Below, piece after piece: positions 7,950-17,359 of a DNA stretch of 64,000 nucleotides. The DNA is from Chromohalobacter canadensis (GTDB taxonomy: Bacteria > Pseudomonadota > Gammaproteobacteria > Pseudomonadales > Halomonadaceae), in NCBI RefSeq assembly GCF_029544075.1, contig NZ_JAJQJH010000003.1:224484-288483 (forward strand), read 5' to 3'. Each line of letters starts with the position of its first letter. The stretch's first letter is position 1. Both the position numbers and the translations under genes were made by a program. The notes below the pieces were generated by a model that made no database searches, was not told the DNA's origin, and was given only the letters and a program-made list of their open reading frames with translations.

Positions 7950-9450
7950 CCTTCGCCAAGGGTTGGAAGCGCCGCAATTCCAGCAAACGGTACCCGGTGT
8001 AATTCCCCAGCAGCAGAATCATGGCCATGAGAATCAGCTGTACGCCCAGGAAGTTGAAGGTGATGTGGCGTACCCAGGGATTGTTCATGGCCAGGTAGGC
8101 CAGCACGGCGGTCAGCAGGCTGCCGAACCCTTGCTTGAGGACTTCCCTGGGACCTTCTTCCTCCCACAGGATCGACATCCGTTCGATAGTCCACGAGAGG
8201 ATGATCATCGGGAAGAAGGTGATGGTCAGTCCCGCATTGAGACCGAAGCGATAGGCCATGACAGAGAATAACGAAATGATGGCGATGACCGTGATGATCA
8301 CCGCCGACACTCGCGCCACCAGTAATAGATTGAGCCGCGATAGATAGCTGCGAATCACCAGACCCACGGCGACGACCAGCAGGAAACCGACCAGGCCGGT
8401 GATCAAGGTCGTCTGGATGAAGGCCAGCGCGATCAATACCGGCATGAAGGTGCCCGATGTCTCGAGTCCCACGAGCACACGAAGCAGCACGACGACCAGC
8501 GCGCCGATGGGGATCAGCAGGATCGTCTTGAAGAGCGCTTGTTCCTCGATGGGCAAGCTGTGAATGGAGAAGTTGAGCAGGGTATCGTCGGCGAACTGGT
8601 TGCGTACCGCGACCGATGCCGGCTCGTTATGGCGCAGCATCGAGAAACTCACATGAGAGTCACTGCCCCCTTGGACTTCGAGCACAGCATTGCCTTGGGC
8701 TTCCCACAGCAGCAGATTCTTCGGCTTGCCTTGTTCTCCCGTCCGAGGGTTGATCAGTACCCATTTGTCGTTTTCGAACACTTGCAGCCACGAGGTTAGC
8801 GCCTGTCGGCGACGGCCGTCTTCCAGCGTCAAGCCATTGACGATGCGCGCATGAACGTTGGCTTGATTGAGCAGGCGCGTCAGCAAGACAGGGCGCTCGT
8901 ATTGCGAGAGCAGGAGTCGGGCGTTTTCTCCCTGGCGTTGATCGGTGAATTCCTTGATCAACTCACGCGTGAACGTGAAGGCATCTGCGGAACGCGTATG
9001 TGCCTGATCGATTACTTCCCGCGCCGCCGTGTCGTAGGGGCGTGCCCAAGCAATATCTTGTTGTAGCGCCGGTGGGGCCGCCAAGAAGGCCTCTTCGCCC
9101 TTGGTCACCAGGAATTGCGCAGAATAGTAAAGCTGTTGCGGCCCATTGGCCTGGCGAATCGCCCATTGTGCATGACGTGCATTGTCGTCGCGTAGATACG
9201 ACAGCCCATAACCTGAGGAGGCAGTATTTTCGGTCAGTAGACGAAAGCCCGGTTGATTGGTGGGCAGGGCAAGATCGACCCTGACGGGACCGTTGTCGGC
9301 GTCGAAATTGACCTGTGCCTCGACTTCCCATATCTGCCGTTGCTCGCCCGGCATGAAGGGCACGTCATAGTGAAAATGCCGGAAGATGGTCAAGACGATA
9401 CCGATGACCAGCAATGCGCCGACCAACAGGTAAAAGGGCACTCGAGACAT
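7942..9450 (-). CDS. Inactive transglutaminase-like domain fused to 7-TM membrane protein
   Basis: A 502-residue inner-membrane protein. It has an N-terminal membrane anchor (about 5-23), a periplasmic transglutaminase-like domain (about 35-290), and then seven or so hydrophobic helices from about residue 305 to the end. The transglutaminase catalytic triad appears lost. The position equivalent to the histidine of HAW reads TSW (S220). The aspartate of the DPT motif is N234 in INPRTG. No cysteine precedes LLTRLLNQANVHARIVNG. The domain is therefore probably a binding or scaffold domain, for peptides or peptidoglycan (inference). It overlaps the ATP-grasp gene and follows the retropepsin-like gene by 80 bases. 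Confidence 0.85.
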   Translation of the reverse strand: MSRVPFYLLVGALLVIGIVLTIFRHFHYDVPFMPGEQRQIWEVEAQVNFDADNGPVRVDLALPTNQPGFRLLTENTASSGYGLSYLRDDNARHAQWAIRQANGPQQLYYSAQFLVTKGEEAFLAAPPALQQDIAWARPYDTAAREVIDQAHTRSADAFTFTRELIKEFTDQRQGENARLLLSQYERPVLLTRLLNQANVHARIVNGLTLEDGRRRQALTSWLQVFENDKWVLINPRTGEQGKPKNLLLWEAQGNAVLEVQGGSDSHVSFSMLRHNEPASVAVRNQFADDTLLNFSIHSLPIEEQALFKTILLIPIGALVVVLLRVLVGLETSGTFMPVLIALAFIQTTLITGLVGFLLVVAVGLVIRSYLSRLNLLLVARVSAVIITVIAIISLFSVMAYRFGLNAGLTITFFPMIILSWTIERMSILWEEEGPREVLKQGFGSLLTAVLAYLAMNNPWVRHITFNFLGVQLILMAMILLLGNYTGYRLLELRRFQPLAKDD

Positions 9451-9530
9451 GCATTATCCTTGTCGACAAGGCGGCGTCGCTATGACGCCATCCACTGAAA
9501 GGTTATCGAGGTGCGCCATGCGGCGCCGAC

Positions 9531-10367
9531 TCAGCGAGTTTCTTCCTCGCTATCGTTGTCCTGCTGATCTTTCTCGGCATCCGCTGCGCTAGCGCCGCCG
9601 GGATATTCCGGCCGGGGGTGGATATAGGATTGGCTGACGTCGATGAGCGCGATATCCATGAGAAAGCGCCGTCCCAACAGTACGGGATAGCTGAGATGTG
9701 AGCGATCGTTGAGCGTAAACTCGACACGCTGCTTGAGGGGCCCAAGTGTCATCAACAGGCTGATGACAGGGCGGCTTTCCGTCCCCGAGGCCTGGATGAT
9801 CTTGACGCGCCGCGTCACCGGCGCCTCGATCCATTCATCGCGCATGGCATCGACAACGGGTTCTTCGTCCTCGAGAGACAGCTTGAAGCGTATCCAGTCG
9901 TCGCCATCGCGCTCGAACTCGGTGATATCGCGCGCCGACAGCGATGACGTATTGGCCCCGGAGTCGACCCGAGCCTTGAGATAAGTACCCACCGTGGGGA
10001 AGCCGACCCATTCATTGCGGCCCAGCATTTCTTTACTGGCAGTATCGCTGCGCTCGATGGGACACGTGGTCACCACGCGAGGTTCTTGACCAATATTCTC
10101 GACATCGGCGCGTAAGTGACGCAACAGCCTGCCATTAGCCCGTACATCGTCATCGATGCGCTGCGTACGTTTGGCTTGAACGCGTAACAGCTCGGTTTGA
10201 GTCGAGCAGCGTAACGCCAGGTTGTTTTCTAGGCTCTCCAAGCGTTGATTGAAAGCTGTCTCGGTCAAGCCGTCGGTGTGATGATGTGTCGCTTGTGGTA
10301 CGGCGCAACCTGCGAGTGTCAGCACACCAACGCACAAAGCGGAAAGAAATAACGAGCGGGAGCGCAT
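9531..10367 (-). CDS. Retropepsin-like (RimB-type) aspartic protease lipoprotein
   Basis: A 278-residue predicted lipoprotein. The signal peptide ends in the lipobox LAGC (C21), and residues 25-100 are a helical stalk. Residues 115-255 form the retropepsin-like domain once annotated as ATP-dependent zinc protease. The aspartic-protease motif is VDSGANTSS with D135, and the flap-side GRRFL and VLLG elements are present. The ATG at 10367 has AGGAAG 8 bases upstream, so I chose it over the in-frame ATG at 10403. It heads a set with the transglutaminase-like and ATP-grasp genes. By analogy with RimB/RimK, one partner may add a residue and the other remove or process it. Substrate unknown. Confidence 0.82.
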   Translation of the reverse strand: MRSRSLFLSALCVGVLTLAGCAVPQATHHHTDGLTETAFNQRLESLENNLALRCSTQTELLRVQAKRTQRIDDDVRANGRLLRHLRADVENIGQEPRVVTTCPIERSDTASKEMLGRNEWVGFPTVGTYLKARVDSGANTSSLSARDITEFERDGDDWIRFKLSLEDEEPVVDAMRDEWIEAPVTRRVKIIQASGTESRPVISLLMTLGPLKQRVEFTLNDRSHLSYPVLLGRRFLMDIALIDVSQSYIHPRPEYPGGASAADAEKDQQDNDSEEETR

Positions 10368-10579
10368 AGCATCTTCCTGTCGAGGGCCTTCTTGGCAACG
10401 CATTAGAAACGAAACGAGAGGGCGTGGGACTCAGGCGCCTGAACAAAATCGCGCTTGATCATACGGAGTTGGTTGCTGGGATGTCCATTATTGACACAAG
10501 ATAAAACATATAATTTAACATAATATATATTATGCGAACTCGAGGGTTTGTCTTTATGGGTACAATCACCAACACGATT

Positions 10580-10615
10580 CATCATAGTGTTGAGCGGCCC
10601 ATCATAGTGTTGAGC
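10580..10615. repeat. 16-bp direct repeat pair, period 20
   Basis: CATCATAGTGTTGAGC occurs at 10580-10595 and again at 10600-10615, with 4 bases between. Copies are identical. Function unknown; it could be paired binding sites for a regulator or a slippage duplication. Confidence 0.7.
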
Positions 10616-10655
10616 AGCGTCTTCGCCGGTTTCACCGCCCACTCACGCACAAAAG

Positions 10656-10683
10656 AAAACGCTGCCGGATAAGGCAGCGTTTT
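10656..10683 (-). terminator. Terminator of the ectABC operon
   Basis: An 11-bp perfect stem (AAAACGCTGCC / GGCAGCGTTTT) with a 6-base loop lies 24 bases after the ectC stop. On the minus strand it is followed by TTTTCTTTT, a strong intrinsic terminator. The opposite strand also ends in TTTT, so it may work both ways. Confidence 0.85.
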
Positions 10684-10706
10684 GCGGATGTACTAGACGC
10701 TAGCGC

Positions 10707-11102
10707 TTATTCGTCGACTGGCGCGTAGGAGCCATCTTCGCGGTGCACTTCGCGGCCGGTCAAGGCAGGATTGAACACGCATGCTACGGTGATGCCTTTT
10801 TCCTTGCCACGCAGCAGGTGCTCGTCATGCTGGTCGAGCAAGTACATGTCGCCGGCCTTGATGGGATGGATCTTGCCATCGGCCAGCGTTTCGACTTCGC
10901 CTTCGCCTTCGTAGCAGAAAACCGCCTCGAAGTGATGCTTGTAATGAATGTGTGTCTCAGTGCCCGGATGAATACGGGTAATGTTGAACGAGAAGCCAAC
11001 GTTATCGTTGGCCAGCACCAGTCGCGTGCTATCCCAGTTGCCGTTATCGGCTTCAACGAAACGCTCGGTTTTGCGGCACTCTTCCAGGTTACGGACGATC
11101 AT
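10707..11102 (-). CDS. ectC: Ectoine synthase
   Basis: Cyclises N-gamma-acetyl-diaminobutyrate to ectoine, the last step for this compatible solute. The 131-residue cupin-fold protein has metal-binding and active-site residues in [19 protein letters not shown] and [15 protein letters not shown]. Length fits the family (about 130). I chose the ATG at 11102 (MIVRNLEEC), which has GAGGA 9 bases upstream. An in-frame TTG at 11111 would only add three residues. It is third in ectABC but is separated from ectB by 119 bases with a strong hairpin, so its expression may be set apart from ectAB. Confidence 0.97.
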   Translation of the reverse strand: MIVRNLEECRKTERFVEADNGNWDSTRLVLANDNVGFSFNITRIHPGTETHIHYKHHFEAVFCYEGEGEVETLADGKIHPIKAGDMYLLDQHDEHLLRGKEKGITVACVFNPALTGREVHREDGSYAPVDE

Positions 11103-11132
11103 GTAGCGCAATCCTCTATGGTCTCAATAAAG

Positions 11133-11152
11133 GGCCCGCGATCTCGCGGGCC
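11133..11152 (-). terminator. Hairpin between ectB and ectC (attenuator-like)
   Basis: GGCCCGCGA / TCGCGGGCC form a 9-bp self-complementary stem whose realistic loop is about 4 bases. On the minus (coding) strand it is followed by CTTTATTGAG, a weak U-tract. It lies after ectB (stop 11222) and before ectC (start 11102), so it could terminate part of the transcripts or protect an upstream mRNA end. Confidence 0.55.
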
Positions 11153-11221
11153 GCATCCAATGTCCACTGTAACGCATGTGACAATGACAACTTAGTGGAC
11201 TAACGAACAATGCATTCCGGC

Positions 11222-13086
<1,865 letters not shown>

Positions 13087-13119
13087 ATCCATTTTTCGCT
13101 AATGGCGAATGTGCTCGCA

Positions 13120-13148
13120 ATAATAACAGCGGCTTATGAATTGATCAA
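13120..13148 (-). promoter_or_regulatory. Proximal candidate ectA promoter
   Basis: On the minus strand TTGATC (13143-13148), 17 bases, then TATTAT (13120-13125). Transcription would start about 27 bases before the ectA ATG. Good sigma-70-type match and spacing. Several ectA promoters are known in Chromohalobacter; which one this is cannot be decided here. Confidence 0.55.
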
Positions 13149-13187
13149 ATAAGCCATTATCGTCATGTCGCTATCACATAAACACAC

Positions 13188-13215
13188 GTTATAACCGGAT
13201 ATGCGTATATGACAA
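13188..13215 (-). promoter_or_regulatory. Distal candidate ectA promoter
   Basis: On the minus strand TTGTCA (13210-13215), 16 bases, then TATAAC (13188-13193), about 100 bases before the ectA start. Strong hexamer matches. Confidence 0.5.
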
Positions 13216-13318
13216 GCGCCGCTATCCTAAGCTTATGTAACCACGACTGCTCTTAGTCTAGTCAATCATGAGTCGTATGCATGCATTGCATGAAGAGGCC
13301 TCGTTGTCGGGTATCAAC

Positions 13319-13348
13319 GCAAACGGGCCACCGAGGTGGCCCGTTTGC
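13319..13348 (-). terminator. Terminator downstream of gor
   Basis: GCAAACGGGCCACC and its exact reverse complement form a long GC-rich stem 22 bases after the gor stop. The U-tract on the coding strand is poor, so termination strength is uncertain. Confidence 0.6.
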
Positions 13349-13370
13349 TATCCGAAACTGCATCACATCG

Positions 13371-14735
13371 CTAGCGACGTGACAAGGAGCGCATGGTGAC
13401 GAACTCTTCAGCACTCGTGGGATGAATGCCCACCGTGGCGTCAAAGTCGGTCTTGGTCAGGCGTGCGCGCACGGCGATGGCAATCCCCTGGATGAGTTCG
13501 CCGGCATCGTCGCCCACCATGTGAGCGCCGACCACACGGTCGGTCACGTCGTCGACCACCAACTTCATCAAGCAACGTTCCTGACTGCCCGAGAGCGTGT
13601 GCTTCATGGGACGGAAGTCGGTGCGATAGATGCGCACCCCACCCTCGCACTGTTCGCGAGCTTCTTCTTCGCTCAGACCAACGGTACCGATATTGGGGTG
13701 ACAAAACACGGCTGTGGCGATGTCCTGGTAATCCAAAGGCCCCGGTGTCGTATCCCCGTAATGGTGCTGAACGAGGTGCATGGCCTCGGCAAGCGCCACG
13801 GGGGTAAGCTCGGGGCCACCGGTCACGTCGCCCAGCGCCAGGATCGATGGCTCGGAGGTCTGATAACGTTCATCAACCTTCACGGTGCCATCGGGGTTGA
13901 GCGCGATGTCCAGCTCGTCGAGCCCCAGACCGGTAAGGTTTGGACGTCGTCCGGTGGCCGCCAACACGACGTCCACTTCCAGCGTTTCGCCGTTGGTCAT
14001 GCTCACACGGTAGGCATCGCCGACCGGCTCGATATGCTCGATGGTGGTTTCGAAGTGCAGATTGACGCCCTTCTTCTGCATCTCGTCACGGGTGAACTCA
14101 CGGACTTCACGGTCGAAGCCGCGCAGGAACAGCTCGCCACGGTAGACCAGGTGCGCGTCGCTACCGAGCCCGTTGAAGATACTGGCGAACTCGACTGCGA
14201 TATAACCGCCGCCGAGCACCAGGAAACGCTCTGGAAAGGTCTCCAGATCGAAGACGCGATTGGAGTCCACGGCGTGTTCCGCGCCCTTGATATCGGGAAC
14301 CCAGGGCCAGCCGCCGGTCGCAACTAGAATCTTTTCGGCGGAGACCGTCTCGCCGTTGATCTCGACGCTATGAGGTCCGGTAATCCGAGCGCGACCATTG
14401 AGCAACATGACATCGGCGCCTTCGAGCAAACGCCCATAGATGCCGTTGAGACGCTTGATCTCCTCGATTTTGTTGTCGCGCAACGTAGCCCAGTCAAAGC
14501 GTGGTGCCTCGGGCAGCGTCCAGCCGAAACCGGCGCTATCCTCGAAGGCATCATGGAAATGAGCCGCATAGGAATAAAGCTTCTTGGGCACACACCCGAC
14601 ATTCACACAGGTGCCCCCCAGATAGCGGTCCTCGGCGATGGCGACGCGCGCCCCCGTAGCAGCCGCCGTGCGTGCGGCGCGTACTCCACCGGAGCCTGCG
14701 CCGATGACAAATAGTTCGTAATCGTACTGAGCCAC
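13371..14735 (-). CDS. gor: Glutathione-disulfide reductase
   Basis: NADPH-dependent flavoenzyme that regenerates glutathione from its disulfide in the cytoplasm. The 454-residue length fits the family. It has an FAD-binding GAGSGGVRAARTAA near the N-terminus, redox cysteines C43 and C48 in GGTCVNVGCVPKK, and a second Rossmann GGGYIAVEFASIF for NADPH. The C-terminal HPTSAEE supplies the catalytic histidine-glutamate pair of the partner subunit. Single gene, divergent from the carbonic anhydrase gene across 129 bases and convergent with nothing; a hairpin follows its stop. Confidence 0.95.
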   Translation of the reverse strand: MAQYDYELFVIGAGSGGVRAARTAAATGARVAIAEDRYLGGTCVNVGCVPKKLYSYAAHFHDAFEDSAGFGWTLPEAPRFDWATLRDNKIEEIKRLNGIYGRLLEGADVMLLNGRARITGPHSVEINGETVSAEKILVATGGWPWVPDIKGAEHAVDSNRVFDLETFPERFLVLGGGYIAVEFASIFNGLGSDAHLVYRGELFLRGFDREVREFTRDEMQKKGVNLHFETTIEHIEPVGDAYRVSMTNGETLEVDVVLAATGRRPNLTGLGLDELDIALNPDGTVKVDERYQTSEPSILALGDVTGGPELTPVALAEAMHLVQHHYGDTTPGPLDYQDIATAVFCHPNIGTVGLSEEEAREQCEGGVRIYRTDFRPMKHTLSGSQERCLMKLVVDDVTDRVVGAHMVGDDAGELIQGIAIAVRARLTKTDFDATVGIHPTSAEEFVTMRSLSRR

Positions 14736-14802
14736 GTCGATCTCCTGACTTTTCGATGACGCAGATGATAACAGTCCGGTGAACGCTCAGGGAGGGGCTA
14801 GA

Positions 14803-14831
14803 TTGACGCTTGGTAGCACAGGGGGTAAAAG
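14803..14831 (+). promoter_or_regulatory. Candidate promoter of can
   Basis: TTGACG (14803-14808), 17 bases, TAAAAG (14826-14831), 33 bases before the can ATG. A 7-bp inverted repeat CAGGGGG / CCCCCTG (14819-14825, 14843-14849) begins within the spacer and could act as an operator. Confidence 0.45.
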
Positions 14832-14864
14832 TTGCTTGGATACCCCCTGCATGAAGAGATTTAC

Positions 14865-15503
14865 ATGAGCGATATCAAGAAGCTGTTGGAACAGAACCGC
14901 CAATGGGCCGCCGGCGTGCGGGAGCGTGACCCGGACTTCTTCGAGCGCTTGTCGCATCAGCAGAATCCCGATTATCTATGGATCGGCTGCTCGGACAGTC
15001 GCGTACCCGCGAACCAGATCATCGATTTACCCCCGGGTGAAGTGTTCGTGCATCGCAACGTGGCCAACCTGCTGTACCACAATGACATGAACGCGCTATC
15101 GGTGGTGCAGTTCGCGGTTGATGTGCTGCAGGTCGAGCACATCATGGTGGTAGGCCACTATGGCTGCGGTGGCGTGCGGGCCGCAATCGCCGATGGTGAC
15201 AACGGCATGATCGATTATTGGCTGCACAGCGTACGCGAGTTATACAGCGTCAACCGCGAAGCCCTCGCGCCGCTATCGTTCGACGAAAAGGTCGATCGGA
15301 TGTGCGAACTCAACGTGCGCGCACAAGTAGCCAACCTGTGCCGCACCAAGGTCGTGCAGCGTGCCTGGCAGCGGGGACAGAAGCTATCGGTGCATGGCTG
15401 GGTCTACGGCTTGACCGATGGCTGTGTGACCGATCTTGAGTGCACGGTATCGCAACTCGACGAAGCCTCGCACATACACCGTTTCGATCGCGTCGCGCGC
15501 TGA
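14865..15503 (+). CDS. can: Beta-class carbonic anhydrase
   Basis: Zinc enzyme interconverting CO2 and bicarbonate in the cytoplasm. The 212-residue protein carries the beta-class zinc ligands at C42 and D44 (GCSDSR), H98 and C101 (GHYGCGG), the same positions as in E. coli Can. The ATG at 14865 follows GAAGAGA. A TTG-start extension to 14832 would overlap the -10 region and is rejected. Single gene with its own predicted promoter. Confidence 0.95.
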   Translation: MSDIKKLLEQNRQWAAGVRERDPDFFERLSHQQNPDYLWIGCSDSRVPANQIIDLPPGEVFVHRNVANLLYHNDMNALSVVQFAVDVLQVEHIMVVGHYGCGGVRAAIADGDNGMIDYWLHSVRELYSVNREALAPLSFDEKVDRMCELNVRAQVANLCRTKVVQRAWQRGQKLSVHGWVYGLTDGCVTDLECTVSQLDEASHIHRFDRVAR

Positions 15504-15651
15504 TATTGACCACGAGCAGGAAGCTGCCAGGACAGTGTTATTCATCTGACGAATGGCGACCATCAAGATTTCGATTGTCGTCGTCGCACAAAGCTCTTTA
15601 TGTTGAAGCTGACGATTCTCGTCGCATAACAATACACAATAGGGCTTCAAC

Positions 15652-17238
15652 ATGATCGATAAGAAGACTCTCCTGGCCTCGCTGCTGGGCGCCTCCGTTG
15701 TGCTTCCCCTACCCGCACTGGCGCAAGATTCATCCAGCGATAGCGACCCCGTGACATTGCGTATGGCTTATGATGCCGACCCGGTGTCGTTGGACATTCA
15801 TGAACAACTCTCTGGCGGCATCCTGCAGCTTTCGCATCTAACGCACGATCCCCTCGTACGCTGGACGAAAGACGTCAAGTTCGAGCCGCGCCTGGCCACC
15901 GATTGGGAACGCATCGATGACACCACCATGCGTTTCACGCTGCGTGACGGCGTCACGTTCCACACCGGCAATGACTTCACCGCCAAGGATGTCGTGTGGA
16001 CGATCAACCGTCTGAAGCGTAGTGCTGACTTCAAGGCGATCTTCGATCCCATCGCTTCGGCAACCGCTATCGACGAGCACACCGTCGAAATAAAGACGCA
16101 TAAGCCCTACCCGCTCGTTCTCAACCTCGCGACCTATATCTTCCCCATGGATAGCGAGTACTACTCGGGCGAGACGGAAGACGGCGATCCCAAGGATGAA
16201 ATCGTCAAGAATGGCGATTCCTTCGCATCACGGAACTCATCGGGTACTGGCCCCTACGAGGTCGTGTCCCGCCAGCAAGGCGTCAAGATCGTTTTCGAAC
16301 GCTTCGATAACTACTGGGACAAAGACTCCCCGGGCAATGTCGACCGGCTCGTGCTGACGCCAATCGGCGAGAACGCCACACGTGTATCGGCATTGCTGTC
16401 CGGAGATGTCGATTTCATAGCGCCCGTGCCGCCCAATGATCTGGAACGCGTTAGAGCCGACAAGAATGTTGAGCTGACCACCATGTCGGGCACCCGCATC
16501 ATCCTCATGCAGCTCAACCAGAAGCGTGTGGAAGCGTTCGAGGATCCACGTGTCCGCAAGGCCTTCAACTACGCAGTCAATCAACAGGCTATCGCCGACC
16601 GGTTGATGAAAGGCTTTGCGACTCCCGCGGCGCAACTCTCGCCCAAGGGCTATGACGGTTATAACGATAGCCTGGAGCCGCGCTACGACGTCGAGAAAGC
16701 CAAGGAGCTGATGAAAGAAGCCGGCTATGAGGATGGCTTCTCGGTCTCCATGATGGCGCCCAACAACCGCTATGTGAACGACGCCAAGATCGCCCAAGCG
16801 GTGGCCACGATGTTGTCGCGCATCAATGTCGACGTGGATCTCAAAACGCTACCCAAAGCTCAGTATTGGGGGGAGTTCGACGACCGCGCCGCGGACATCA
16901 TGATGATCGGCTGGCACGCCGATACAGAGGATTCCGCCAACTTGTTCCAGTATCTCACCGAGTGCCCGGACCCCGAGACGGGAGCCGGCCAGTACAACGC
17001 GGCCAACTACTGTAACCCGGAGCTCGACGAGAAAGTGGCGCAGGCGAATGTTGAGACGGACCGCGCCAAGCGTGCCGAGATGCTGCAGGCGGTTGAGCAA
17101 GCGCTTTATGACGATGCCGCCTTCATGCCGTTGCACTGGCAGGATCTCGCTTGGGCGGCGAAGAAAAACGTCAAGCTCGAGCCCGTGGTGAACGTCATGA
17201 ACTTCCCGTATCTCGGGGATCTCGTCGTCGAGCAATAA
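15652..17238 (+). CDS. ABC transporter substrate-binding protein, peptide/nickel (family 5)
   Basis: Periplasmic solute-binding protein feeding the permeases encoded just downstream. The 528-residue protein has a cleavable signal peptide, with likely cleavage after ALPALA near residue 24. The family 5 features are LATDWERIDDTTMRFTLRDG, FTAKDVVWTINR and the C-terminal AAFMPLHW. Substrate cannot be read from sequence: dipeptides, oligopeptides, glutathione and nickel chelates are all possible. It is the first of five genes in DppABCDF order. A hairpin follows its stop, as often seen where the binding protein must be made in excess. Confidence 0.88.
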   Translation: MIDKKTLLASLLGASVVLPLPALAQDSSSDSDPVTLRMAYDADPVSLDIHEQLSGGILQLSHLTHDPLVRWTKDVKFEPRLATDWERIDDTTMRFTLRDGVTFHTGNDFTAKDVVWTINRLKRSADFKAIFDPIASATAIDEHTVEIKTHKPYPLVLNLATYIFPMDSEYYSGETEDGDPKDEIVKNGDSFASRNSSGTGPYEVVSRQQGVKIVFERFDNYWDKDSPGNVDRLVLTPIGENATRVSALLSGDVDFIAPVPPNDLERVRADKNVELTTMSGTRIILMQLNQKRVEAFEDPRVRKAFNYAVNQQAIADRLMKGFATPAAQLSPKGYDGYNDSLEPRYDVEKAKELMKEAGYEDGFSVSMMAPNNRYVNDAKIAQAVATMLSRINVDVDLKTLPKAQYWGEFDDRAADIMMIGWHADTEDSANLFQYLTECPDPETGAGQYNAANYCNPELDEKVAQANVETDRAKRAEMLQAVEQALYDDAAFMPLHWQDLAWAAKKNVKLEPVVNVMNFPYLGDLVVEQ

Positions 17239-17250
17239 GAGCGCGACCAT

Positions 17251-17276
17251 GCAATGCCGCCATCGGGCGGCATTGC
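17251..17276 (+). terminator. Intercistronic hairpin after the binding-protein gene
   Basis: GCAATGCCGC / GCGGCATTGC, a perfect 10-bp stem with a 6-base loop and a weak CTCTATT tail, sits 12 bases after the binding-protein stop and 84 bases before the permease ATG. Likely a partial terminator or 3'-end stabiliser that lifts binding-protein levels over the permeases. Confidence 0.55.
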
Positions 17277-17359
17277 TCTATTCCCATCCACGATGTTTCT
17301 CCGGCCCAACCTACTCAGGATATGGGACGGAGATGCCCGTTTAACAGGACACGCCATCC

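Larger units (their letters stand above)
10368..10706. other. Intergenic region with palindrome and direct repeats, no supported gene
   Basis: This 339-base spacer between the retropepsin-like gene and ectC holds no convincing reading frame. It is AT-rich at 10497-10540 and contains a perfect 16-bp palindrome CATAATATATATTATG (10519-10534). A TTGACA on the plus strand (10491-10496) has TATAAT at 10509-10514, but the 12-base spacing is too short for a normal promoter. A 16-base direct repeat and the ectC terminator follow. The region probably holds the promoter of the retropepsin-like operon, but I cannot place it. Confidence 0.5.

Noticed and set aside
10403..10642. 79-codon minus-strand frame in the spacer upstream of the retropepsin-like gene
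   Set aside because: Crosses the AT-rich palindrome and direct repeats, has no recognisable domain and no convincing ribosome-binding site.
13422..14327. 301-codon plus-strand frame
   Set aside because: Antisense shadow of gor.
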